Part shown: positions 53,383 to 62,574 of the stretch, one piece after another
Position numbering within the stretch: the first letter of the stretch is position 1
Layout: each line of letters begins with the position of its first letter
Assembly: GCA_910576385.1 (NCBI GenBank)
Contig: CAJTIR010000010.1
Span: 53,635-117,634 of the forward strand
Reading direction: 5' to 3'
DNA from: Lachnospiraceae bacterium
GTDB lineage: Bacteria; Bacillota; Clostridia; Lachnospirales; Lachnospiraceae
Length of the DNA stretch: 64,000 nt
Position numbers and translations under genes: made by a program
Notes under the pieces: model-generated
The model's input: the letters and a program-made list of their open reading frames with translations, nothing else
Database searches by the model: none
Told to the model about the DNA's origin: nothing

Positions 53383-55632
53383 ATGATGTTTAATACTGCA
53401 AAAAACACTTTACAAAAGTTTACTGCAAAATACAAGTCTTTTCTAAAAAAAGATAAAGTCAAGGAACGAAAACATTTCCTGGAACCCGGGCAGAGAGAAA
53501 AGCTTGTGTCATTATTTAACCGCTATTCCCTAATCTTTCATTACATATTGGCATGCAGTGTCTGCTTTCTGATTGAGGTTATTTCCAGACACTCCTTCGG
53601 GGATGCCTTTGTATTTATGTTCGATCGGGGACTGGTATTTTTGTACAATTCACTGATTGTATTCACTTCTCTGCATCTGGTTTATTTTTTCCGCCGCAGA
53701 GCTTTGATGCGCACAATAATCAGTGTCCTGTGGTTACTGTTGGGAACTGTCAATGGCTGTATTCTCTCAAAACGTGTCACGCCATTTACCTACACAGATA
53801 TGAAACTGATCAATGACTTGTTTACCATGCAGAGTAACTATTTTAGCAATCTGGAAGCTCTGGGCGTGATCTTGCTGATCGCTGTTGTGGTTGCTGGTAT
53901 CGTTGTATTGTGGAAAAAAGGACCCAAATACCAGGGCAAACAGAATCGTCTGGCAAGTACGCTGGCCATCGGAGCTTTTGCATTTTTTATCCCAATGGTG
54001 ACAAATGCGGCTGTCAGCAACAATATTCTGGCAAGTTATTTTGAAAATATTGCACAAGGCTATAAAGATTATGGATTTGTATATAGTTTTTCTGCCAGTA
54101 TGGTAGACCGCGGCATGGCCGCTCCAAAGGATTATTCGCAGGAATCTGTGGATTCCGCCTTATCCAAGGTAAATGTCAAGAAATCGGACAAGGAAGAACT
54201 TCCCAATGTGATTTGTGTCCTCCTAGAATCTTTTGTAGATCCTAAAGAGATCAATTTCTTAAATTGCTCCAAAAATCCGGTACCTAATTTTGATCATCTG
54301 TATCAAAACTTTTCGTCTGGTTATCTGACAGTACCAGTAGTAGGCGCCGGCACTGCCAACACAGAATTTGAAATTTTGACTGGTATGGGCATGCAGTTTT
54401 TTGGACTTGGAGAATACCCCTATAAAACGATTTTAAAATCCAACTCCTGCGAGAGCATTGCCTCCGATTTAGGAAATAATCTGGGTTATGGTACTCATGT
54501 AGTACATAATAATGGCGGTAATTTCTACAGCAGAAGAAATGCTTTCTCTCAGATGGGATTTGACAGCTTTATCAGCAAAGAAATGATGAATATCCAGGAA
54601 TACACTCCTCTTAACACCTGGCCAACTGACAATATCCTTATCGGTGAGGTAGAAAAGGCTTTAAACTCCACCACACAGCAAGACTTTGTCTACACGATTA
54701 CGGTACAGGGACATGGCGCATACCCAACTGAAAAGGTTCTGGAAAATCCTGAAATTACTGTCACAGGAGCAGCAGACGAAGCTAAGAATAACGAATGGGA
54801 ATATTACGTCAACCAAATTCATGAAGTGGATAAATTTATTGGCAACTTAATCGATATGCTCTCTAAGAGAGATGAAAAAACGGTTGTTGTATTTTTCGGG
54901 GATCACCTGCCTACAATGGGACTAACCGACGAAGATATGAAAGCGGGAAGCATTTTTAAAACTCAATATATTACTTGGAACAATTTTGGCATGAAAAAGA
55001 CAAGTCAGGACTTAACTTCCTACCAATTACTTGCAAGTATCACAGATCAAGCAAATATTCATGAAGGAACTATGTTCTCCTTCCATCAGAGCAACCGTTA
55101 CCAAGTTACAGACGATTACTCCAAAGATATGGAATTATTACAATATGACACCTTATATGGCAAGCACTTTGCTTACCACGGAGAAGACCTCTATCCCGCA
55201 TCCAACTTACAGATGGGTGTACAAGATATCATAGCTGACCAAATTCAGGAATTGGAAGATGGACTTCACATCTATGGAGCCAACTTTACCAAATGGAGCA
55301 AAGTATTTGTGAATAATGTTAAAGTTCCCACCGCTTTTGTCAGTGACAAAGAACTGGTTATTTCATTAGGTGATTTAAAAGATGGTGCAAATACTCTGGT
55401 CGTCAATCAGATGGGATCGTCTGATACGATCTTTAGAAGCTCAAATGAAATTTCCTATCTGAAATCTTTTTCAGAAGCCCCAGAGACTGTACAGACTGCT
55501 CCAGTGGAAGACACCATAGAACAAACGCCTAACAGTACCGATCAGGCAATCAACGGCGATCATTCCGAAGACTTATCAGAAGATATTGAGAATCAAAATG
55601 AGCCGGCAGATAACAGCCAGCCCACAATTTAG
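53383..55632 (+). CDS. ltaS: lipoteichoic acid synthase-like phosphoglycerol transferase
   Basis: A 749-residue membrane enzyme. Five N-terminal helices (about 55-205) anchor an extracellular sulfatase-fold domain. Its metal and nucleophile residues are visible: ICVLLESFVDP, then VVGAGTANTEFEILTG with the Thr nucleophile region, and VVFFGDHLPTMGLTDED. A C-terminal acidic, Glu/Asn-rich tail of about 70 residues follows a beta-rich module (about 620-690). ATG at 53383 follows AAAGGATG; the longer TTG frame is rejected. It should polymerise glycerol phosphate from phosphatidylglycerol or act on a related glycan. Confidence 0.92.
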   Translation: MMFNTAKNTLQKFTAKYKSFLKKDKVKERKHFLEPGQREKLVSLFNRYSLIFHYILACSVCFLIEVISRHSFGDAFVFMFDRGLVFLYNSLIVFTSLHLVYFFRRRALMRTIISVLWLLLGTVNGCILSKRVTPFTYTDMKLINDLFTMQSNYFSNLEALGVILLIAVVVAGIVVLWKKGPKYQGKQNRLASTLAIGAFAFFIPMVTNAAVSNNILASYFENIAQGYKDYGFVYSFSASMVDRGMAAPKDYSQESVDSALSKVNVKKSDKEELPNVICVLLESFVDPKEINFLNCSKNPVPNFDHLYQNFSSGYLTVPVVGAGTANTEFEILTGMGMQFFGLGEYPYKTILKSNSCESIASDLGNNLGYGTHVVHNNGGNFYSRRNAFSQMGFDSFISKEMMNIQEYTPLNTWPTDNILIGEVEKALNSTTQQDFVYTITVQGHGAYPTEKVLENPEITVTGAADEAKNNEWEYYVNQIHEVDKFIGNLIDMLSKRDEKTVVVFFGDHLPTMGLTDEDMKAGSIFKTQYITWNNFGMKKTSQDLTSYQLLASITDQANIHEGTMFSFHQSNRYQVTDDYSKDMELLQYDTLYGKHFAYHGEDLYPASNLQMGVQDIIADQIQELEDGLHIYGANFTKWSKVFVNNVKVPTAFVSDKELVISLGDLKDGANTLVVNQMGSSDTIFRSSNEISYLKSFSEAPETVQTAPVEDTIEQTPNSTDQAINGDHSEDLSEDIENQNEPADNSQPTI

Positions 55633-55658
55633 ATAAAATTATTATGATAGAAACAACG

Positions 55659-55706
55659 AAACCTGCCATCAAGCTAGATATTAGTTTGACAGCAGGTTTT
55701 ATTTGT
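55659..55706 (+). terminator. terminator of the ltaS-type gene
   Basis: AAACCTGC (55659-55666) pairs with GCAGGTTT (55692-55699), with further partial pairing inside, and TTTATTTG follows. It is 26 bases after the stop codon. Confidence 0.65.
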
Positions 55707-55791
55707 ATAATATAGCTTACAATTCTAACAAAATATCTCCAACTCAATTTTATAGTTCTATCTATCGTGGAAATATCTGCAAAATATAATA

Positions 55792-56700
55792 CTAAACCAC
55801 CGAATCCACTGCAATGCCCTTAATTTCCTCCTGCAGCAGTTTCTGCTCTTCCAGAATTTGCTGCGTATTTTTAAGAACTTCTTGCTGCTTACGCATCATC
55901 TCACTCATATCAGAATCCATTCCCTGCGTTGATGGTACATAAGTTTTCTTTTCTTTCTCTATGCGCTCCTGTACCTGTTCTTCGACCTTTTGCGCCTGTT
56001 TCTCACGTTCCAGCCGCGCTTCTTCCTTCTTGGCCTCTTCCTTTACATTCTCCTCCTTTTGATCCTTTGCCTCTTCTACAACATCCTCAAGATCCTGATC
56101 CAACTTTTCCACGGCCTCATCCTTCAGCATCCCTACAATCTCATCACTTGACGCTTTCAAAGATACTTCTGCCAACTTTGTAGCGTCCACCATGCCATGA
56201 TGCTTTAAAGACTCTTGTTTGATGCCCTTGATGCCGTCAGTTGCCGCTGCAATCACATTATGCGCCTGGTCATATTGCTTCTGCCATTCGCCGGCTTGCT
56301 CATTCAATGCCTTCATACGCTCCTGATAGTCTGAATCGTTGGTGGCATCTCCATACTCTTGCTTCAGTTCTTCCATCTCTTTACGGATAGCTCCCAGCTC
56401 CTGGGCTGCCTCTGTAGCCTCTTCTTTGCTGGATGCGATCTCGCTGCGGAGTTCATCCATAGCTCCATCCACCATTCCATCTGATTCAAACTGTTTCTTG
56501 ATGAAATCCATCGCCTCTTCCTTGGCCTTTTTCTTCTTCTCCTCAATGGGATCCTGCAAAAGATTCAACTCAGATGCTTTCAGATTTCCATTTTGTACTT
56601 TGCCCTTCTGTTCCTGCTGCACAGCATCCTTGTTTTCCACTTGGCCTCTGCTATTTGAATTAGCAACAGTTTCCGCACTTGACAGATTATTTATCTTCAT
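55792..56700 (-). CDS. coiled-coil protein of unknown function (302 aa)
   Basis: A highly charged, helical protein with long heptad-like stretches at about 50-160 and 195-300, interrupted by an NNLSSAETVANSNSRGQ-type polar N-terminus. There is no signal peptide or membrane helix. Gln, Glu and Lys dominate, and Cys is absent. Such proteins are common in Lachnospiraceae, but no function is known to me. The start follows GGAGCAGGAGG. Two gaps and a decayed ABM gene surround it, so it is probably monocistronic. Confidence 0.65.
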   Translation of the reverse strand: MKINNLSSAETVANSNSRGQVENKDAVQQEQKGKVQNGNLKASELNLLQDPIEEKKKKAKEEAMDFIKKQFESDGMVDGAMDELRSEIASSKEEATEAAQELGAIRKEMEELKQEYGDATNDSDYQERMKALNEQAGEWQKQYDQAHNVIAAATDGIKGIKQESLKHHGMVDATKLAEVSLKASSDEIVGMLKDEAVEKLDQDLEDVVEEAKDQKEENVKEEAKKEEARLEREKQAQKVEEQVQERIEKEKKTYVPSTQGMDSDMSEMMRKQQEVLKNTQQILEEQKLLQEEIKGIAVDSVV

Positions 56701-56834
56701 CCTCCTGCTCCTTTCTTATACTCACCCTCTCATATCCTTCAATATATTTATCGGTTTTCTAACCACTATTCTTAGAATTCATGCATAAAAGGCCGTTTTT
56801 ATGTCGTGAACTGCGCATAACAATAAATCTAACA

Positions 56835-57057
56835 TTATAATTCCTTTATAAACGCCCTGTCTAATGCCGGAATCTCAGTTTCATCAGACACATACTGTTC
56901 CACCCTCATATGCAGGTCATACTTCTCCCTAAGTTCAGTAATCTTTGCCATCATGGGAGAGGCATGTATTGACAATGCCACTTGAAACCATCTCCTCCGT
57001 ATATTTTCTTGCATTTCCATTCACTCCACTGTAATAAATGTTTACTGTAATCGCCAC
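56835..57057 (-). pseudogene. ABM-family monooxygenase remnant, internally deleted and frameshifted
   Basis: From GTG at 57057, behind GAGGAGG, the frame reads VAITVNIYYSGVNGNARKY-TEEMVSSGIV, which is the N-terminus of antibiotic-biosynthesis-monooxygenase-like proteins. The C-terminal part (HASPMMAKITELREKYDLHM and VEQYVSDETEIP) continues in another frame up to the stop at 56835. About 40 middle residues seen in intact members are missing. The gene is therefore a remnant with a deletion and frameshift, and the short in-frame peptides are not functional. Confidence 0.72.
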
Positions 57058-57104
57058 TCCATTTACCTCCTCCTGTCCTGATTCACAAAACTTCATGCTT
57101 CTTT

Positions 57105-57353
57105 TTACTCATATATCTTTCCCATATACAATATTTTCGCAAATGTTCTATAATCTACCTTTTCCCAATCTACTGTATCATCAAAACCAGAACAGTCATC
57201 CACCCAGCTTGCCATCTGTCCCAAATAATCGCTAATCGTAGTATTTACCCATTCCTCAGGATGTTCTTTTGAATCCATTGCTAACTGGACAACAAAATTT
57301 AAAAAATCATCCATATTAACCATATTATTTATCTGCTCTATTAGATTTTCCAT
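57105..57353 (-). CDS. small DUF7660-like protein
   Basis: An 82-residue acidic protein: DDFLNFVVQLAMDSKEHPEE and a conserved C-terminal segment VDWEKVDYRTFAKILYMGKIYE. This resembles DUF7660 proteins, which are thought to be immunity or toxin-associated partners, but their function is not established. AGGAGG about nine bases upstream supports ATG. It is not clearly linked to neighbours. Confidence 0.65.
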   Translation of the reverse strand: MENLIEQINNMVNMDDFLNFVVQLAMDSKEHPEEWVNTTISDYLGQMASWVDDCSGFDDTVDWEKVDYRTFAKILYMGKIYE

Positions 57354-57411
57354 ATGTGCTCCTCCTTATTAATTTCCTTTACCATATCCCATACTTCCGA
57401 AAAATACAGTC

Positions 57412-57430
57412 CAAATCAGCCAGGCTGATT
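57412..57430. terminator. terminator-like palindrome after the Rrf2 gene
   Basis: AAATCAGCC (57412-57420) and GGCTGATTT (57422-57430) are perfect complements. On the plus strand TT and TTCAATA follow. It lies about 75 bases after the Rrf2 stop and may end that transcript, though T's on the minus side are weak. Confidence 0.45.
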
Positions 57431-57505
57431 TTTCAATAAGTTGCTCTTCGCCTAAAAGTGGGAGTCATCTCCTGTCTAATATTACAATTTTCCATTTTTA
57501 CATCA

Positions 57506-57943
57506 CTAAATCACAAAATCCATCGCTCCATTAATCTCACGTTCCCAGGCGACCAAATCCGCCAGTGTCACCTGGTCCACCACACCATTGATCGCCTCAT
57601 AGAGCATTTTCCAGAGCCGCAATGTCACACAGCTCTCCTGCCGCAGACAATCATTCTCTTCTCCGTCCAGACATGCTACTGGAGCCAGGCTGCCCTCAAT
57701 CTGACGCAAAATCATGCCCACAGTATATTGTTCCGGCATTTTTGCAAGCATATAACCGCCGCCAGGTCCCCGCATACTTTTGACATAACCACATTTCTGT
57801 AACACAGAGATAATCTGTTCTAAATATTTCAGAGAAATCCCTTGTCTTGCCGCCGCATCCTTTAAACGTACTACTTGATTCTCCGCCAATGCCAGATCAA
57901 GCATCAGTCTCAGAGCATACCTTCCCTTTGTAGAAATCCTCAT
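57506..57943 (-). CDS. Rrf2-family regulator, IscR-like
   Basis: A 145-residue winged-helix regulator with the Rrf2 HTH (STKGRYALRLMLDLAL, then KDAAARQGISLKYLEQI). The cluster-binding cysteines are at 91, 99 and 105, in the same spacing as IscR-type [2Fe-2S] sensors. It should respond to iron-sulfur status or a redox or NO signal. No isc genes are adjacent. ATG is preceded by GGGAGGAATATT. It lies 14 bases after the CdaR-type gene on the same strand. Confidence 0.9.
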   Translation of the reverse strand: MRISTKGRYALRLMLDLALAENQVVRLKDAAARQGISLKYLEQIISVLQKCGYVKSMRGPGGGYMLAKMPEQYTVGMILRQIEGSLAPVACLDGEENDCLRQESCVTLRLWKMLYEAINGVVDQVTLADLVAWEREINGAMDFVI

Positions 57944-57957
57944 AATATTCCTCCCTG

Positions 57958-59067
57958 CTATTCCTCCTCTTCTCCATTCTCATGTTCTGTGAGGCTCTTA
58001 TGATAATTCATATGAGCGATCACCAGCAGCGCTATCTTAAACAACATTGCATCCTCAAAAGTACGAATATCCAGACCTAATGCTTTTTCAATCCGTTCCA
58101 ATCGATAGACTAGGGTATTGCGGTGCACATAGAGCTGCCTGGCCGTCTCAGAGATATTAAGATTATTTTCAAAAAACTTGTTGATTGTGGTGGTAGTCTC
58201 CTCGTCCAAATCATCTGGAATCCGATCTCCAAATACCTCCTTGAGAAACATCTCACAAAGACTTGAGGGAATCTGATAAATCAATCGGCCGATTCCCAAT
58301 TTACTATAGGAGACCGTCTGACTTTCGGCATTGAAAATATGTCCCACCTCCAAGGCCATACGCGCCTCCTGATAAGAACGTGCAATATCCTGCAATAATT
58401 CCACCTGATTACCATAGCCTACCCGTACTTTTACCATTGCTTCCATCTGCAGGTTGTCCACCAACATTTCTGCCAACTTTTCTAGTTCTTCCTCAGAAGA
58501 ACTATCCCGCACATCCTTGACTAAAATGACAGATTTCTCATCAACCTCCGTCACAAAATCCCTGGCAGTGGCCGCAAAAAGGTTTTTTACTGTTTCCACT
58601 ACCTCGCCTTCTTTTTTACCTGACACTTCAATGATAAATACCACTCTCTGTGCTGTCTCAATATGAAGTTTTTTCGCCTTATTATACATATCCACCACAA
58701 GCATATTGCCCAACACCACATTTTGCATAAAACTATTGCGGTCAAATTGTTCTCGATATCCGCTGACCATATTCCTGATCTGACAGACAGCTAAGCGCCC
58801 AATCATATAGGCTTCCTCACTGCTGGCACGCGCCAAAAGAATATATTCCAATTCACTATCAATTAACACTTTAAAAAAATGGCATCCTGACAACATCTGG
58901 CTTTCTGCCATAGAACCTGCAAATAGGCAGATGTCCTCTTCCATAACCTCTTTTTGCTGATACGTAGACGCCAAGAGCTTTCCCTTATCACTATACAACG
59001 CCAAATCAATCCTGGAAATATCTTTGATTTCTTCCAATGTCACTTGTAATTTATGATTTGATAACAT
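57958..59067 (-). CDS. cdaR: CdaR/PucR-family transcriptional regulator
   Basis: A 369-residue regulator. The N-terminus (about 1-140) is a sensor domain of the diacid-regulator type, the middle is GGDEF-like without catalytic residues, and the C-terminal PucR helix-turn-helix is NNLNISETARQLYVHRNTLV. Members respond to sugar acids, purine breakdown products or other small ligands. Its target is not apparent; it shares an operon-like arrangement with the Rrf2 gene and is 250 bases from msmX. Confidence 0.85.
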   Translation of the reverse strand: MLSNHKLQVTLEEIKDISRIDLALYSDKGKLLASTYQQKEVMEEDICLFAGSMAESQMLSGCHFFKVLIDSELEYILLARASSEEAYMIGRLAVCQIRNMVSGYREQFDRNSFMQNVVLGNMLVVDMYNKAKKLHIETAQRVVFIIEVSGKKEGEVVETVKNLFAATARDFVTEVDEKSVILVKDVRDSSSEEELEKLAEMLVDNLQMEAMVKVRVGYGNQVELLQDIARSYQEARMALEVGHIFNAESQTVSYSKLGIGRLIYQIPSSLCEMFLKEVFGDRIPDDLDEETTTTINKFFENNLNISETARQLYVHRNTLVYRLERIEKALGLDIRTFEDAMLFKIALLVIAHMNYHKSLTEHENGEEEE

Positions 59068-59190
59068 AAACTTTCCTCACTTAAAATAGAATCCTCCTCC
59101 GCAGTATTCCTTCCTGCGATGGGTTACTTTTGTAACATATTTTTGCTTCGCTCTCGTGCATTCCTTCAATGAAATATGTCGCGAAAGCGA

Positions 59191-59226
59191 TCCGCCGCAG
59201 GCGGAGAATCCTGCAAAGCAGGATTC
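59191..59226. repeat. two adjoining hairpins in the msmX-cdaR gap
   Basis: TCCGCC (59191-59196) pairs with GGCGGA (59200-59205), directly followed by GAATCCTGC (59206-59214) with GCAGGATTC (59218-59226). An ACATATTT/AAATATGT inverted repeat lies on the left side. They resemble intergenic repeat DNA; no T-tract follows either stem. Confidence 0.45.
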
Positions 59227-59251
59227 TTTGTTCTATATTAAGAACTCTAAT

Positions 59252-59286
59252 ATAAAAAGGAAGCAGCACATCTCTGCGCTACTTCC
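59252..59286 (-). terminator. terminator of msmX
   Basis: On the minus strand GGAAGTAGC pairs with GCTGCTTCC (one wobble) around a ten-base loop, followed by TTTTTATA. It is about 33 bases after the msmX stop. Confidence 0.8.
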
Positions 59287-59318
59287 GTATATTTGTGCTA
59301 TGCAATTATATTACCGAA

Positions 59319-60431
59319 TTAGTGGGTAATTGTCAATTCTGTTTCCTTATCAAAAACATGGATTTTCTCAATATCCATTGCCAAACGAATGGAATCTCCA
59401 AGACGCGCCGGCGTTCTGGAATCAACCTTAGCTGTCATGCTTGATCCATTGATTGTATAGTACAAAAGAACCTCAGAACCGAGAAGCTCATATCCTGTTA
59501 CCTTGGTATCGAAGATACTGTCCTTATGTGTCTCAAGAGCGATCTGGGAATCATCAATATCCTCTGGACGAATACCAATTACTACAGTCTTGCCATTATA
59601 TTTGCCCTCAATCAATTTCTTGCCCTTTGCAGGAGGCAGAGCGATAGTATTTTTGCCAACTTTGAGGGATACTTTATCTCCATCAACGGCACATACCGCA
59701 TCCAGGAAGTTCATCTGCGGAGAACCAATAAATCCTGCTACGAACAGATTATCTGGCTCATTGTATAATTTCTGTGGAGAATCCACCTGCTGGATAATAC
59801 CATCCTTCAATACAACGATTCTGGTTCCCAGTGTCATAGCCTCTGTCTGGTCATGTGTTACATAAATGATAGTTGCGCCTAATCTCTGATGCAGAGAAGC
59901 AATCTCAGCACGCATCTGCACACGCAGCTTTGCATCCAAGTTAGATAACGGCTCATCCATCAAAAATACCTTTGGTTCACGCACAATCGCACGTCCCATA
60001 GCAACACGCTGTCTCTGACCACCGGACAAAGCCTTTGGCTTACGATCTAACAATTTCTCCAAATCAAGGATTCTTGCAGCCTCTTCTACTTTCTTTTTGA
60101 TCTCCGGCTTAGGAACTTTTCTAAGTTTTAATCCAAACGCCATATTATCAAATACTGTCATATGAGGATACAATGCGTAATTCTGGAATACCATTGCAAT
60201 ATCTCTGTCTTTAGGCTCTACATCATTTACAATCCTGCCGTCAATGGAAAGCTCTCCTGAGGAAATCTCCTCCAAACCTGCAACCATACGAAGAGTTGTA
60301 GATTTTCCACATCCTGACGGTCCAACGAAAATGATAAATTCCTTGTCTTCGATCTCCAGATTAAAATCCTTTACCGCCTCAAACCCATTGGGATATTTTT
60401 TACAAATGTTTTTTAATGATAAACTTGCCAT
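59319..60431 (-). CDS. msmX: multi-sugar ABC importer ATPase, MsmX/UgpC-like
   Basis: A 370-residue ATPase: Walker A GPSGCGKST, signature LSGGQRQRVAMGRAI, Walker B VFLMDEPLSNLD and the switch histidine in YVTHDQTEA. The C-terminal TOBE/OB domain (about 245-370), including GIRPEDI, is typical of sugar importers and regulatory contacts. It is monocistronic, with its own terminator. MsmX-type ATPases serve several sugar permeases, and the permease pair at 28006-29687 has none of its own. ATG at 60431 follows AGGAGG at ten bases. Confidence 0.95.
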   Translation of the reverse strand: MASLSLKNICKKYPNGFEAVKDFNLEIEDKEFIIFVGPSGCGKSTTLRMVAGLEEISSGELSIDGRIVNDVEPKDRDIAMVFQNYALYPHMTVFDNMAFGLKLRKVPKPEIKKKVEEAARILDLEKLLDRKPKALSGGQRQRVAMGRAIVREPKVFLMDEPLSNLDAKLRVQMRAEIASLHQRLGATIIYVTHDQTEAMTLGTRIVVLKDGIIQQVDSPQKLYNEPDNLFVAGFIGSPQMNFLDAVCAVDGDKVSLKVGKNTIALPPAKGKKLIEGKYNGKTVVIGIRPEDIDDSQIALETHKDSIFDTKVTGYELLGSEVLLYYTINGSSMTAKVDSRTPARLGDSIRLAMDIEKIHVFDKETELTITH

Positions 60432-60540
60432 CTTATGATTACCTCCTGCATCTACTCTCTGTGTCTACTCTGCCAAACAGAATTTCTTGATAGAAATATA
60501 CTACCACACTTCGCTCTTAATTACCACTGTGAACTATACA

Positions 60541-60595
60541 AAAAGCAACACCCTTTCTTGTAACATCCAACAAGAAAAAGTATTGCTTTTTTATT
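60541..60595. terminator. bidirectional terminator between PRTase and msmX
   Basis: AAAAGCAA (60541-60548) pairs with TTGCTTTT (60583-60590), with an inner TTTCTTGT/ACAAGAAA stem (60554-60561 with 60570-60577). T-runs occur on both sides. It ends the transcript of the PRTase gene. Confidence 0.8.
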
Positions 60596-60645
60596 ACTTC
60601 GTCATAATAACGAAATATTTATAGTTTTTTATACAGATTGACGAA

Positions 60646-61290
60646 CTACAATTTAGAATACCCAAAACCATTGACCATCGCATCCAGCTTATGCCCTTTC
60701 TGACAGAACGGGCAATTTCCTGGCTGATAAGCAGCATATCCTGGAATATCATCCTCCTCAAACACACTCTCAATTGGAAATCCCTCAATCTCCTCCAAGG
60801 TACTAAATACAGAGGCCACACCGACAGCATTACCTCCGTAATACCTCACACATTCCAAAGCGCGTTGAATGGTCGCTCCAGTTGTGGTAGTAGCCAACAA
60901 TAACAATATATGCTTGCCTGTAATCGCCGGCTTAATGTTATCTCTAAAAATCATTTGGCTATTGCTGTTAAATTCTGGTGATACCACATAGACTGTCTTA
61001 TGCTGATTGATTGTGGATAAAATATTTCTTCTCTCCATCTCTTCCGACAAAAATGCCCCAATTACCTCTGTCCCATCCATGCATACAATGGTGTCTACGG
61101 TAATATGACTGGTAAACCTGCTGGCAAGTACCTTGGCCACTTCCTTGGCCTCGTTGATACGTGTCTTTAAACTTGTAATATCAATATAATAATTGATATG
61201 TGAATTACTGGTAGCAAAATGTCCCGGCAGAGCATGGATTGCCGCTGCGTTGCTGCCTTTGGCATAAAATTTTATTTGACGTTTTTCCAT
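60646..61290 (-). CDS. phosphoribosyltransferase-like protein
   Basis: A 214-residue protein of the type I PRTase fold, probably related to orotate PRTase (DGTEVIGAFLSEEMERR in the middle). The PRPP loop reads ILLLLATTTTGATIQ; the two acidic residues that usually precede TTGxT and bind ribose hydroxyls are replaced by Ala-Thr. A CPFC motif (CPFCQKGHKLDAM) near the C-terminus could bind zinc. It may be a regulatory or altered-substrate relative. ATG at 61290 follows GGAGG; it is the last gene of the S1-SLT-dut group, after a 60-base gap. Confidence 0.8.
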   Translation of the reverse strand: MEKRQIKFYAKGSNAAAIHALPGHFATSNSHINYYIDITSLKTRINEAKEVAKVLASRFTSHITVDTIVCMDGTEVIGAFLSEEMERRNILSTINQHKTVYVVSPEFNSNSQMIFRDNIKPAITGKHILLLLATTTTGATIQRALECVRYYGGNAVGVASVFSTLEEIEGFPIESVFEEDDIPGYAAYQPGNCPFCQKGHKLDAMVNGFGYSKL

Positions 61291-61350
61291 AATGTCCTCC
61301 ATTCTGTGATACTGTAACTAATCTTTGATCAATGCACCTCAAAAGCAGCT

Positions 61351-61785
61351 CTAACAGATCCCAGTCGTACCAAAGCCGCCTCGATTTTTATGTTCCAGAG
61401 AAGTAGTCTCCGCAAAGACAATATGAGGCTGGTTCTCCATAATCCGAAACTGGCAGATTCTGTCATTTTTATGAATAACAGTATCTCTGGTAGCATACAC
61501 AGGCATCTTCCACATATCTTCATCTCCACAGTAACTGCCGTCTATCACGCCGCAGCTATTTACCTGCAAAATGCCATAATTTTTAAACGTGGAGCTTCTG
61601 GGCACTACATGTGCTTCATATCCTTTGGGCAGCTCCATCGCCACGCCCAAAGGAATCAATTTAAATTCTCCCGCCTTTAACTCCACGGTCTCACTTGCCC
61701 GCAAATCAATCCAATCTGACTTCCCATCTATATAGGTAAGTTTGTCAATTTCCTGTGTAAAGTATTTAATCTTAATGGTCTGCAT
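61351..61785 (-). CDS. dut: dUTP diphosphatase (trimeric dUTPase)
   Basis: A 144-residue dUTPase that hydrolyses dUTP to dUMP and keeps uracil out of DNA. All five motifs are visible: [23 protein letters not shown] with the catalytic Asp, ICQFRIM, and RGGFGTTG at the C-terminus. The start lies 11 bases after the transglycosylase region on the minus strand, in reversed order, with the PRTase downstream. Confidence 0.94.
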   Translation of the reverse strand: MQTIKIKYFTQEIDKLTYIDGKSDWIDLRASETVELKAGEFKLIPLGVAMELPKGYEAHVVPRSSTFKNYGILQVNSCGVIDGSYCGDEDMWKMPVYATRDTVIHKNDRICQFRIMENQPHIVFAETTSLEHKNRGGFGTTGIC

Positions 61786-61795
61786 TTACCTCTCC

Positions 61796-62548
61796 CTACT
61801 GCCCAAACAGATTCATGGCCACAGGACTGTACTTTAATTCTTGATATGCTAAGAAGGAATCTGACTGTTTCTCCTCCTGCTTCTCCTGCTCTTCCTCCAC
61901 CTGCCTCTGCTGTGCCTCCTGGATTTTGGTATACATATCAATAAACTTCAGATAATCCTCATAAGAAAACAATTGTTCTAGAATACTGCGGTAATAACTG
62001 TCCTCCACTTCCTGCACAGAGGCGGCTGCTACGCCTGAATTTACAGTATAAGTGCCCTCGGGAATCTCAATTCCACCATTCATATATCCAGTCACTTTCA
62101 CCACATAATTCTGTGTCTCCTCAAAAGGCGGGATTCCCCCATATTTCTCCACGTTATTACTTCCTGCATTGTAAGCGGCAAGGGCAAGACTTACATTGCC
62201 ATTATATTTTTCCAACATCTGACTGATATATTTCGTACCGCCCATAATATTCTGATAAGGATCATAGGAATCTGTGACCCCAAGTTCTCTGGCGGTGGCA
62301 GGCATAAGCTGCATAATCCCTTGCGCCCCTGCACCGGAAGTAGCATTGGGGTTAAAATCTGACTCTGCCTTGGCAATGGCTTTGATCAAATCTTTTGGCA
62401 CATGATATGTATTTGCCGCTTCTGTAAAAATTTCTTCCAGAGAAGCTGTGGTCTGCAAATAAGAAGAAAAATCTTCTCCTTGTCCTACAGAAGAAGCGGC
62501 GGTTTGAGTTCCCATTGCATCTGTGCCCTGTATCGCATTTACTCTCAT
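61796..62548 (-). CDS. lytic transglycosylase with SLT domain
   Basis: About 250 residues. The SLT fold covers about 45-175: AIAKAESDFNPNATSGAGA with the catalytic Glu, GIMQLMPATARELGV, and ALAAYNAGSNNVEKYGG. It cleaves peptidoglycan glycans. No N-terminal signal peptide is seen, so export may need another route, or the protein may act in spore or surface structures. GTG at 62578 overlaps the S1 stop (GTGA) and ATG at 62548 follows GGGAG; the second is preferred with modest certainty. The Gln/Glu-rich C-terminus is helical. Confidence 0.88.
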   Translation of the reverse strand: MRVNAIQGTDAMGTQTAASSVGQGEDFSSYLQTTASLEEIFTEAANTYHVPKDLIKAIAKAESDFNPNATSGAGAQGIMQLMPATARELGVTDSYDPYQNIMGGTKYISQMLEKYNGNVSLALAAYNAGSNNVEKYGGIPPFEETQNYVVKVTGYMNGGIEIPEGTYTVNSGVAAASVQEVEDSYYRSILEQLFSYEDYLKFIDMYTKIQEAQQRQVEEEQEKQEEKQSDSFLAYQELKYSPVAMNLFGQ

Positions 62549-62574
62549 ATCACTGTGACTCCCTTCTATTTCTA

